Assembly (NCBI GenBank): GCA_030549495.1
Contig: JAUIRK010000168.1
Coordinates: 794,107 to 858,106, forward strand
Source: Nectonema munidae
Lineage: Eukaryota; Nematomorpha; Nectonematoida; Nectonematidae
Length of the DNA stretch: 64,000 bases
Reading direction: 5' to 3'
Below are positions 44,718 to 56,353 of the stretch, piece by piece. The notes under the pieces are model-generated. The model was not told the origin of the DNA, made no database searches, and was given only the letters and a program-made list of their open reading frames with translations. Numbering within the stretch: the first letter of the stretch is position 1; each line of letters opens with the position of its first letter. The position numbers and the translations under genes are program-made.

Positions 44718-47047
44718 ATGATCTCTTATTACAGTGGAAAGTAATCACAAAGTCATCAAATACAAAAGTCAACCATTAAATGGTTTTCCCACCTTATCCA
44801 GACTACAGCAAGTATATAACCCGCTATATATTTGTGAACTAATCTTTATACATGTGTCTATCATATAATTAACATACACACACCATTTCATATAAACTAA
44901 TCCTCCTCTATTCCTTTGTTACAGCTTTTTCTTATACGTTTTACTCCATTCACAACAACTCACTACCCTCCTCCTCCATTCGTATAGTTGAAGATCAGTT
45001 GATGTCTATAGTGGTCGAAAATTTATTTCCCAAAAAATTTATATGAATAAAGACATTTTACCTCTGAATTTACTTCCTATAATTTCCACGTGTTTTTCGA
45101 AGACTCAGCGCCACTTCATTTGTATATCTCTATGAAAATACTTGATTTGTAGAAGTCACTTAGCCCATGCATCATAGATAAACTTAGATGAGTTGAAATT
45201 TTATTTTCTTCACAAATTTTTATTTTTGCCTCTATAAAGAGTTGGATAACAAGTTTCTAATCACATTTAAATGATTAACTACATCTCTACAATCTGCATA
45301 CTAATCACAAATTAGCGTAAAGAGCTTTCAAATACTTTGATTAGTGAATAAAGACAAGAAATGATGAAATGAATGTGAATAAAGAAAATTTGATAGAAGG
45401 GAAAAGAAAATTATGCAAATTTGTCTAAAATGTTTGATATCTGATAACAAAAAGGATCACACGTCTTTCAGTCTTGTCAAAGATTTGAGGAAAGGAATGA
45501 GTTGTTTATTACAAAAATTAGCACTATCTTCTACTTTCATTTATCTCTAAATTTTTATCCCTTATACTAATCATCTTTAACACTGCTACGCATAAATCAG
45601 AGAAATTTCACGATTCGTATGTATATGAACTTCTATATATGTTACATAAGATTGTCAAAGTTTTATTACACATGTCTCACCCAACATATAATAACAAGAA
45701 GAAATGGACTTTTTATATTCATGAATAATGAACCAATTATATTTTTTAATATATAAACTTTTCAGTTAAATGTCTTTCTTGATACTTAATTTAATAAAAT
45801 AACTGTGATAATACTTTTACAATCATAATTTTTTAATTTATTTGATTTGACTGACAACTGTTTCCTGGTATTAATAGCACAGCTGAGATATTCATAAGAA
45901 AGTAGAAAAAATATTGCCTCCAAAACTAAAAATACTTCCTAAAAAATAGCCAAGTTTATTTACCTATAATTTTTCTTTAAATAATATTAGAATCTATTTT
46001 AAAATGAATACAAAATAATGAACAAATCAGAAATTTTGTGTTAAATTTTGAAGAACTAATGATTGACAGATCAAAGCGATAAACTTAACAATTTGTTGAA
46101 TTTGTTTTATTCAAGTTCTTACCCATTTGATACACTATTTCTAAAGACACTAAACAAAAATTGATATTAGTTAGTATTGATTCAGAAAGATGAAATAGGA
46201 TCCTATAATGTTAAAATAAAAACCAAAAAAGGACAAAATAGAATTAACAAAACGAAATAGAACTAAAAATCGTGCATATTATTCACTATTACTTTTTTGA
46301 GTAAAATATTCGAGTAAAACAGGGATAATCACTAACTTATATAGCGGTTTGAGATTTGGAATAAGAAATGTATGTCTTTGTTGAAACTTTATGAAATTCG
46401 AGTATTTGATGTGTATCAGTTTCAAATAAGCGGTTTTCACTGAACAATATACAAAGAAGGACATAATGAGATTTTTATTCCATAGTATCAAAGTTTATGA
46501 ATTTAAATTAGAAATTAAATGATTTTTATTTAAATTATTTTTACAAAAAAAGAAACAAATACTAAAGCGAATATTTAGACTGCGTTATTTGAAATGAAAT
46601 TTTCGTTTACGTTGAAGTGACCTTCAAATACACCAAACATTAATTTCTCTTTTAAATCTACTTAGATATGAATTACACACATAGTCCTTCTATTTTTCTA
46701 TGTTTCTCTCTACATGATTGATCTATGGAAAATAAAGATTTAAAACTTTACTGCCTTATCTTGCAAAAGTAGAAAAACACAATAAATGAATGTCGAAGTT
46801 TTTCTTTACAAATGACTTTAAAACTCTGAGATCCAAAATTAGTAATAATTACTATGACTATACTTAAATGAAATTTTAAATTCGCATACTCCAATTTTCT
46901 AGTTTATTTAGCAACTCTTATTATAGTACTTTTTAGAACTTAGTATAAGTCATGAGATTCAACAAAAAACGATTCTTCTCAATCTTGTATTCTAAAACAA
47001 TAAACTTATAATAATAACCAAAATAGACATATTTGCTTTATGTGTCT

Positions 47048-47115
47048 CAGACCCGTACGCTAGTGACGTTCTATGTATTCGGAAGAACCAGTCCCCCCAC
47101 CCCTCCTCTATTCTG
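47048..47115 (+). repeat. hAT-like terminus related to the 14500 element
   Basis: CAGACCCGTACGCTAG followed by CCCCCCACCCCTCC resembles the right end of the element at 14500-15281 (CAGACCCGTAGCCAGG with GGGGAGGGGGC). Suggests another copy of the same family, otherwise decayed. Confidence 0.4.
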
Positions 47116-47454
47116 TTCTTTCACACTACTTCTGAAGGTGCAGTTATATATGCTGAGAATTTGCAATATACCGACGATATGAAGGATTAACCTGCATTTT
47201 TAGGTTTCTATATAAGATTAGTTACGTTCTGTGTGTTTTTTCTATCAAATATAACAACAGATAGACACATTTCATTAACCACCCGATACCGAAATAGATT
47301 ACAATTTCGTAAACTGAGAAAAGATTGACGCAGTCGCAATGGCAAAATTTGTTTAAAAAGTGTGTCTACACACCTCATTACATATTTATTCTTTAGTCTC
47401 CTTTCTTCATTTAGTTAGAACAGTGCCAAAGCAGGACGCTCGATCCCTCTAGAG

Positions 47455-47530
47455 CAGGGGCTTCAACTAAAAGTGTTTTAAGGGCGTGATTTTGGCAGAT
47501 AAATATATGACAGGCCAACTTTCTGTTCAT
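47455..47530 (+). repeat. hAT-like terminus, partner not found
   Basis: CAGGGGCTTCAACTAAAAGT after CTCTAGAG, the place where an 8-bp duplication would sit. The matching right end was not located. Confidence 0.35.
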
Positions 47531-49244
47531 CAAAATTTAGTATCAGTTCATTGGTGGAAAATCTGTTCGCATCGCATATGTATAAACAACTAACCAAAAA
47601 TATTTTTCTAGCAGGAAATTTAAAAATTCATATATTTATTCTGATATTAATGGTAAAATGATTTATATCTAAAAAAAACTTTTTTTAAAAGCTTGTATCA
47701 TATTTTGTTTCGATCATTTCTAATTAAAGATAGCATTTTATGAAAAATATATATACAAATTTTATTGAATTATCTTTGAAGAATATTATGAAGGTTGACA
47801 AAAATAATGATCAAAAATTGGCGTAAATTTTAGTTCATTTCTTCATGAACTTCATTTGTTATAAATGAAAAGCACATTTTAGATATACCAAGAAATTCTT
47901 TATTCTAAAAATAATATTTTGACTCAAATCTCATTATACAATAAAGTAAAGAACTAGATGAGCGTAAAAATTACTGTGAGTGTCGCATTTGGCCATCATA
48001 TGTTTGGCAGCGCTTTGATAAAAATTACGGAGTCGATGTTTCTGGAAAGATCAATTTCAAAATAAATATGTTATAAGGATGAAGATATATTGGTTAAAGA
48101 ATAAAGTTACTTTCACAATAATCTGAAAGTTTTTAAACATGAGCAAGTTCAAATGATGTCAAACTAGAAAAGATATTAAAAAAAACAGGAAGACTTTGCC
48201 TTTCGCAGAATTCTTTCAGCTGAAATGACAACTTTAGAAGGATGATTGAATGACTCTTGTTTATATCATCTATTTTTTAAGTACTCTACTCTAAAGCTCG
48301 CGCAGCTTATTTAAATTTTTCCCACACCCGCTCACTCTTCATTTTATTATTTTGCACCCGTCCTGCTTCCCTCAATAAAAAAACTAAAAAAACCATCAAC
48401 GGCCGTCGCACTTAAAATTTTAAAATCCGCGCCGTCCAAAATAAGAAAATGCAGGTGTGGCTGGCGTGTTTTACAATCAGCACAGGGCTCTACTATACAC
48501 AGTTATACAAAATATTTATTTCCTTATTCCAACTTGTTAAATCAAATTAGGCTTTATGTACCGAATTTCTGATGTAAAAGTGGCGTCGGTGTATAATACG
48601 CACTTCAAATGAGAAGTGAAATTCATTTGATTAGAAATGTGTAATTAGCATGCTTGCTGTCGTTAGGTTTGATGTAAGTTGAGGAAAATATTTACTACTT
48701 CTAAGATTAAAATTACACTAGCATAGGCATAATAAGATAACAATTTTGTCGAAATATGCCGAAATCTCTACCTTCTAATAACATTTTAATCATATGTGCT
48801 CCAAATCTATGTATCCTCATTTATATATATTGTTTCCGAAATTTATGTTGACTTTTTTATTCTTAATGCCAAAAATTTATAAAAACCGTTTTATCAATGC
48901 TAATTTATTTAAACGGTTGAAATTTGAACAAAAAATAAGCAGTCTCATTTTTGTCCGATATTATTATTTGGATCAGTAGTTTCCAAACTTGTCTTTGAGA
49001 ACATTCAACATTTACATCCCTTTTTTCAATCGTTTAAGCATTTTTTTGCTTTTTAACTTTATAAACTTATTTCTAATATAAGAATAAGTAACGTTAAATT
49101 TTAAACAAAAGATAAACAATTAATTCAGGAAAAAATATTTCAATGTAAAAAAGATACATTTATCTAAATCTTTGAAATATTTTTTCCATTTTTTTTAGTT
49201 ATCCGTATCGCATCCATAAGAAAAAATAATCTTTGATAGCTGGA

Positions 49245-49322
49245 TAGATAATAATGATAGTCACGATTGGGTATCGAACCCAAAACCATCTGGATCACCT
49301 TACGCTCCTATTACTAGACCAT
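49245..49322 (-). repeat. tRNA-like sequence, SINE head or tRNA pseudogene
   Basis: The minus strand reads GATGGTCTAGTAATAGGAGC (A-box-like) and TTTGGGTTCGATACCCAA (a well-formed T arm with B box GGTTCGATACC). The anticodon arm does not form a clear 5-bp stem with a 7-base loop, so an active tRNA gene is not supported. Confidence 0.5.
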
Positions 49323-49983
49323 CTATATCTTTGAAGTTTTTGTCAAGTTTTCTAATCAACCTCTTCAATTTTAAATAATATAAATTAGACATTAAAATAC
49401 TAAAAGAGTTAAAAAAATATCGAAATATAAATCAAAATTATAACAAAAATTTTCTTTACAAAAATTATCTTCAATTTCCCATTGCAGTTTTACATTCCCC
49501 CATAAGGGAGAATTCGAGCCTTTGGAAGATAATCTCTCATACAAATTGTAACTCCTTTTTAAGATCTTTCTTTTCCTCAGTAGAATCAAATTGCATTTTA
49601 AGTAAAACAAAAAGTAAATCTGCTAATAAAAGAAGAGTACTTTTCCTCTGCTTTTGATAGGAAATAGAAGTGCCCGCACAAACTGAAAACAAAGTATTGA
49701 TTTTTGCCGACGCCTTGGGATTTCGCATTTTGCTGTGTGAACTTTTGCAAAACTATATCGACGATTTCATGTGTACAGTTTTGCTTGCTATACTACGCTA
49801 CTCATGTATTGAAAATAAATACAAACGTAATGTACAGAAACATACAAGAGTTTAATACATTCTAGTATCTTTAAAATTCTTCACAGTAATAATAGTATAG
49901 TATAGTAGTAGTAGATCATGTAAAGAAAAATATATAATGATGTAAAATAATAACTCTATTACATATCAATCCTCAAAGTAAGA

Positions 49984-50014
49984 ATGTGTGTGTGTGTGTG
50001 TGTGGTGTGTGTGT
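49984..50014. repeat. (GT)n microsatellite, interrupted
   Basis: About 15 GT units with one GG interruption. Unrelated to the very long tract at 60.7 kb apart from the motif. Confidence 0.9.
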
Positions 50015-51874
50015 ATACTTCAAATTTTATTATTGTTTTCGTTGGCATTATACTACTCTTCTCTCTTCTTTTAAAATACGAAATTATCGGTAATTTCATC
50101 GTTTCGTCACTCACAATCAACATCATCGCATCAATATACCACACCACTACCACATCTTCATTCATTACAACATTATCTCGGACTTATTTTCATTGTCATC
50201 GTCGTCATCATCAATCTCTCTTCATCATCCTTCACTCGATATACTTGTGCTCTCCTCACACTTTTGTAATTTTTAGGTGGTGTGTCTCCTCTATGTCTTG
50301 TTAAATTTACCACCACCAAAACTTTATTTTCTTTCTTCTTCGATAATCTTCTTCTGCATCATTTACTCTCTTCTCTTATATAAAAAATTTTAATAGCTGA
50401 TAAAAAAAACTGAAAGATGTTACTGCAAAACATTTTTACCACAATTTTACGGCTTGCCTCTCTTTATTCAAATCAGGTAAGATCCTTTATATTTAAAAAA
50501 TGGGAAATTATGGGTAGTGTTTATAATCAGTATCTCATAATCCTCTGAATCTGAAATTGTACTAATTTAATGAAATTTTCAAATGCGGATTTTAAAATTT
50601 CCCGGCAATTTCAATTGCTGTAGAATGTAGATAGAAGCTTTATTATAATAACAGCTGTGGTCATCAACCATCAGTCCATCAAACCAAGTCTGTCCCTATT
50701 ACCAATGTAGTTTAAGCTTGAACTTGATAAATGATGGGATTATAACTCTTACATGTGGGCATATATTCACATGTATGCCGAATTAGCGCTTCAAAAATTT
50801 TCTGGCCCTTGAATTTAAGAATTCTTTTTATTTTTTTTAGAATAATACTATGTTTTTTAAGTGTTTGCAAAATCTTCTCGAACACCAGATCTTAAAATTT
50901 TAGCTGAAAAAAGACCTGATTATTTTTTACTTTGAGAAGTATAGAAATTTTTTATTGTCAAATAATAAAATACGAAAGGATTTTTTAAATTATTATTTTA
51001 AAATAATGTGTACCTGGATTAATTCTTCCTTTTTTGCCAGAATCATTGCAGTGAGATTGCGATAAATTTTAAAGTCACAACGTAACTTTTAAATGAAGCT
51101 ATTTGAAACCTTCAATCTCTTAATCTTTTTAGATTCGTTTACTATATTAAGAGCTTGCTGCTGTAAAAGAGGTCGTGTTATACAAATATTTGTTTTTCTT
51201 TCATTGGTTTATATATACTATATTTCATCTTTGTTGGAATGGTTGTAAATAGGTCTGTCTCTCATTACTTTCATATTATTCAGTACACATGTAGAGCCTG
51301 TACTCTTTGTATCTATTTATTAAAAAGACTTGCAAATATTGCTATTATTTTTTGTAACAAAACAAAAACAGGAATAACAAGAAAACATTATATACTTTCC
51401 CAAGTAAGATCTAATAACGGTTCTTTTTGCTAAAACTTCTAGATGTGTGGTTAGAGAAGATTTTACAAACCTCGATTTTTAAATTTTTAATTTTTTTTTC
51501 AAATTTTACTTTATGTAAAAATAAAAATACCCCAGCGTTAACCTAAAACTGTCAGTCGAAAGCCGGCCCTTTATGGCCATATATTTTCGTGTAAATTAAT
51601 GGCAACAAAAATGGCGATTATGCATCATGTTCGTTTTTACCTTTAAAAAATGTTACGTTTTAGCTTGACCTTAAAACTTCAAAGAATAATAAATGCACAT
51701 ATTTTTGGAACTCAAAGACCAAAAAGTGTTTTCTAGGAAGGATATTTGCCCAAATGTTCAAAACTTTTCAGCACAACAACAGTATTAAAACAATGTCAAA
51801 CGTTTGATCGAATATGTTTGTCTTGCTGAAATTCTATTTTGTATGCGAGCAACATTACTCATGAAGTATGAATG

Positions 51875-52180
51875 CTATACGATTATCACTAAACCGGAAA
51901 TTAGTAATCCAGAACTAATTTTGTTTCCAAAATTTTGATAATTTTTTTTAAATAGAAGTTTAGAAAATGTATTAGAGAAAAGTTTGATCTAAAAGTTTTA
52001 TGATAAATTGTAACGGAATAAAAGTTTAAACAAAAAAAATTTACAAGTTAAATTAAAATTTTATAATTGAAGATGGTGATTAGTGTTTGTAAGTTTGTTG
52101 AATTTGAATCTAATACATGGCCAATCCGTCAAAAGGGATAACCCGGAACCCTTTAAATCCCCATGATGCCGGTACCCGTA
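51875..52180. mobile_element. Possible pogo-like remnant
   Basis: TTATCACTAAACCGGAAATT followed by AGTAATCCAGAACTAATTTTG resembles the left end of the pogo-like element at 5690 (CTAATCCGGAAATCACTAATTCGGA). A GGATAACCCGGAACCCTTTAA string lies near 52136. No coding remnant. Confidence 0.3.
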
Positions 52181-54009
52181 CTAAGCTCACTCACATATCC
52201 AATGTGTTCCTGCTAAAATTTATATAATACTACGATGAGTTTAGCAATTAATCATTATCAAAAAAGTGTTCTTAATAGCAAGGCTTTTCTAAATTTTTGG
52301 AGAGAAAAAGGTCCCTATTTTTGAATATCAAGATTGTTCATATTCTAAGGCGATTCCAAAAAGGCGAAAACAAAAATGGTGCATATAAATGAAATTAGAT
52401 TAAATGAATTTTATAAATAATGTTGAACAACAAAAACATTAGAAATATAAATATTTTGAATCCAAAAGAGTCTTTTCAGCTGTAAGAGATTTTATCAAAA
52501 GTGAAATAAACATGTATCCTTTTATATATTATTTCAAGTTTATTGGTAAAATATTTTTTAAATTCGGCTAATATTTATATTGATTATTATTATTGATATT
52601 TATAAGTAAAACTTAACAAATATTTATAAAATCGATTATTATTTAAATACTGGGGAACAGATATTTCACACCGGTAAATTCTGCGTTAAAATACTGTAAG
52701 TTAGAAGCTTAGCCAGGAATTTGGACGCAAAAATTGATGGTAGTCCACAATTTTAAATTAAAATTTGAACAGAAGTATTTGCATGATCAGTATATATACA
52801 AATCTGAATCATAATAAAATAGCTCCACATTATATCCTGATAATAGTAGATGAGTGATAAACATACTCTATTTGTTCATGTAATAAATGCAATTAGAGAA
52901 AGCGACATGTGTTAGGAGCATAAGAGAAAACTTGGGAGAGATAGAAGGGTTAGGGCACTTGACGCGTACAGTTAAGATCCGTTTACCCATGACCAGTCCG
53001 GCCTGTGGGTTGGTATATCTTTAAAAAATACAAGAGAAGGATATAGGCGTATATAAGTTTTTAAATGGCACAGGTTTTGCAAAATTTGATTTACATTTAT
53101 CATAGAGTTTTACTGCACACATTATTCAACTGCACTTCACAGTATCATACTAGGTGCTGTTGCTTACTTGTTTTTTTCTCAAATAAGCTATCACAAGCTG
53201 TTGTCAATTCGTATACTTTGCAACTCGGTGTATAATAATGAATAAGGAGAAAATGAATTGAAAAAACATTGGCTGGCTCAAATGACAATATAAAAATGAG
53301 AAATCATGTTCTAAAAAATCAAAAAAGATGTGAAGTGATAGGCTACTGCAAAAAACAAAAGCGGGTACGGGCGTGTTCAAAAAATATTTAAATAAAATAG
53401 GTCTGGTTGAAAAAACATTTTAAAAAAAGGTTTAAACGGTTAAGGGCTGAAATGGGTTGAATAAAGTAGGAACGTATAGTGCTTTAAGGAGAGGGGGATG
53501 AGTGTACCCTGCGTTCCCCTCTCTCTATAGGACAAGAATTTTGAAGACTAGTCTTCTACTTTCTTTTATATTTTTTCTGATGCTGTTCTTGTCTTGAAAA
53601 GGTAAAATGATTAAACGGATCATTTTTTTGCAATACAGTATACAGCCGGTGTATCATGTTGTTTTGTTCCCTAGATAACCTACGTTTTCGACTTTGTATG
53701 TCTATTGAAATCCTCAACCGACACTATTTTTTTCTCATCCTCACTGTCCTTTCTTTATATGTGCTTTTTAAATCATTATTGTGCATTTTATATTATTCAA
53801 CAAAATTTTCCTTAATTTCATTTATATGGTTTTTCTGAAGCTTGATTATTTAACCTACAAATTGCCCACCATACTAATGTATTGTGCCGACTAAATGTCA
53901 AGCTAGGAATGCTGATAACTAAATGTTTAAACCTTAAAAAATTTTAAAAATTTCGACAGAACAAAAAAATTTAAGAGAAAATAACTGAAAACATTTAATT
54001 GAGTAATAT

Positions 54010-54165
54010 CGTAGCCTAGTTAGTGTGTTACTTAGTTAGATAGTTGTTTAGTTAGTAAATTGGACAGTTGATTCGTTAGATATAAGTTAGGTAGTTTTAA
54101 TCTTACTTAGTCAGCCAGTTAGTGAATCTGTAAGTTAGTCAGATAGAAAGTTAATTAGGTTAAAA
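54010..54165. repeat. Degenerate GTTA-rich minisatellite
   Basis: Many TAGTTAG / AGTTAG / TTAGTCAG variants over about 155 bases. Similar shorter GTTA runs occur at 16204 and near 55995-56100. Confidence 0.65.
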
Positions 54166-54344
54166 ATTAAGTTTAAAGAGGCGTGTTTTTTCCTATTTTT
54201 TTTTATCATCGTCCTTTTGTAGTCCTGAAATTTTCAACATTTTAACTGTCGGCATCTATTCATACATTCCCAAATTAAGATAACCAAGTTTTTGTTGACT
54301 ACAAAAACGAATATTGCATTTTAATTTTTTATTTAGAAATTATC

Positions 54345-55400
54345 TAGTCAGAAATAATCCCCCGTAAAAAATATCTCCATGGAAAATCCCGCATTAAAAA
54401 TCTTCCAAAAATTTGCCCTAGGAAAAATCGCCCCTCTCTCCAGCTTTCATACCAAAATGATTGGTCTTAAATCACAGTAGTGCTAGCAGTTTATAGTGAA
54501 AAGGTAAAAGTAACGTGGGGTATTTTCATTGGGAAGACACAAATTGACCAATTGTATTTAAGAAAAAAAAAAAACTTTTGAATCCTTTTAATAAAACAAT
54601 AAATAACAAAGCAATCACCATCACTTCACACAATGTCCGCTTAGAACCCTAAAGTGTGTTCAATGTCACGTAAGAAACGTATGTGTTCTTGATTTGGGTA
54701 ATCATTTACAATGGTCAAAATTCTAACATTGCAAGCAACATATAGAGGTCTTTTTGTTAGAGGTGGATGTCTTCCTTGGGCATGGAGGATCTCTACCAGA
54801 TTCACTGATTGCTCTTTGTTTAACATGTCAATGAACTTCCAAAATGTGCGCTGCTATCCTGCACACAAGGAGTGAAATCAACGATTCTAGCCTTCAATGT
54901 GATTGTTGGTACGTGGTTATCGAAGTGTTATTATAGATAAAATTTTATTTCATTATTATTTTAATTCCTAGAACCCTCTTTATTCTTCTTTTCCTACACA
55001 AATTTTGTTCTCAAATGTTAAAGCAAAAGTGAAAAAATATGCGATTTCACTTGTTTGTTTAAATAAATCTATTTTTCCTTGTTTTATTCTACTTTCTTTG
55101 ACATCTCTACAAATTTCATCTATTTTCAAATCTGGATTATATAAAATAAAGAACGTCAACTTTTTAAAATCAGGGGTATTGAAGACATTTGGAAATAACA
55201 CTGATTTCGATTTTTCAGATTGTAAAGTATGCTTTCAAGCTTTCACTTATTGTGGAAGAAAAACAATATTGATATTTTGCAGACATTATTGTCAATTTTC
55301 TACCTTTTTTTGAGAGAGAGGATTTTTTCCAAGGGATAGTTTCCATGGAGATTTTTCATCGATGATTTTTTCTAAAGGGATTTTTTACTAAAATAGTGCA
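54345..55400 (-). mobile_element. Mutator-like (MULE) element with long inverted termini
   Basis: The left terminal region (about 54345-54445) and right terminal region (about 55308-55400) are inverted copies. Shared strings in order include AATCCC, GTAAAAAAT, ATCTCCATGGAAA, CTAGGAAAAAATC-like and CCTCTCTC. Between them the minus strand encodes (54641-54826) MLNKEQSVNLVEILHAQGRH then PPLTKRPLYVACNVRILTIV and NDYPNQEHIRFLRDIEHTL, with AHFWKFID just upstream in another frame. This matches the C-terminal end of arthropod MULE transposases. Internally deleted, so not autonomous. Confidence 0.7.
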
Positions 55401-56353
55401 AAATAGGCTGCTAAATTTCCCTAATAAAAACTAAATGGCTTTTTGTGGCTCCATTATTTTTTTGAAGAGAACTAAATAAGCTACAACTTTTTCATAAAAA
55501 AGTAAATATAATTTGTATTTTATCTTAAAACTCAGAATCATGAGAACTCAAAGTTTTCATTTGAAATTTGGTACAATGGCGAGTACAAAATTTTTCCTTA
55601 ATAGAGATATTATTTAAATCCATGTCTCATAGACTATTATATAAGCATATTAGTAGATCATCAATCATCTTAGTATCGAATGTTCCTTTAATCTTGGTGT
55701 CATCGAATTTTTCGTGACAACTTGCCCGTTCCTACGAAGTAATTAAGGATTTCTACAAGTTATGTTTTCAAAGAACTAAGAGTTTTCTCTTCTTAATGAT
55801 GGGTAGAGTAGTATATACTAAAATGATTTCTGTTTTTAAATTTAGATTTTATTAATTAAAATTGCATCTTGTTCGAGATTGAGTAAAACTCCCTAATCAT
55901 CTATAGGTGAAGACAAAATTCCTTTTAAGAAATAATTCATTAGAATAAACACTTTGTAACCATGTTTCTATATTTTAAATAAAATTATTTTTTAGTTAGT
56001 TTGTTTGCCTGTCTGTTCTTTGTTAATTGATTTTTTGATTAGTTAGTTAAATAACTTATAAGTTATTTACTGAAATCGTTAGTGAGTTTGGTTTAAATTA
56101 AAATTAAAATTTAAACGATACTTTTAAGCTTTTTCCCAATCAAATAGAATCAGGTTTATTATGTTTTATTTTCCAAGATTTTTTCCTAGGCGATCCCTCC
56201 CTAAAGTAAGGAGTGTTATCATCAACTCTCTTTCTATAACATAAATAACTACTACAATTTAAGTTTTAGAATAGCCTTGAAAATTTGGTTATGGAGGGAG
56301 GCTATTTCCGAACCCAAGCCTTCTAGAAAATTTTAAAGTTTAAATTCATTATA
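55401..56353. other. AT-rich DNA between two transposons
   Basis: GTTA-rich run at about 55995-56100. A fragment near 56170 (GATTTTTTCCTAGGCGATCC) resembles the inner part of the MULE termini at 54345-55400. Nothing else recognised. Confidence 0.4.

Larger units (their letters stand above)
44830..54344. other. AT-rich intergenic DNA with scattered transposon ends
   Basis: Apart from the separately listed hAT-like ends, tRNA-like sequence, GT run and pogo-like fragment, I recognise no genes. A GC-richer stretch at about 48290-48500 (CACCCGCTCACTC, GCGCCGTCC) and another at about 53340-53530 look like decayed inserts that could not be classified. 50040-50350 is pyrimidine-rich with many TCATC strings. 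Confidence 0.4.

Noticed and set aside
49245-49322. Functional tRNA gene
   Set aside because: The T arm is good, but the anticodon and acceptor stems do not form convincingly, so it is listed only as tRNA-like.
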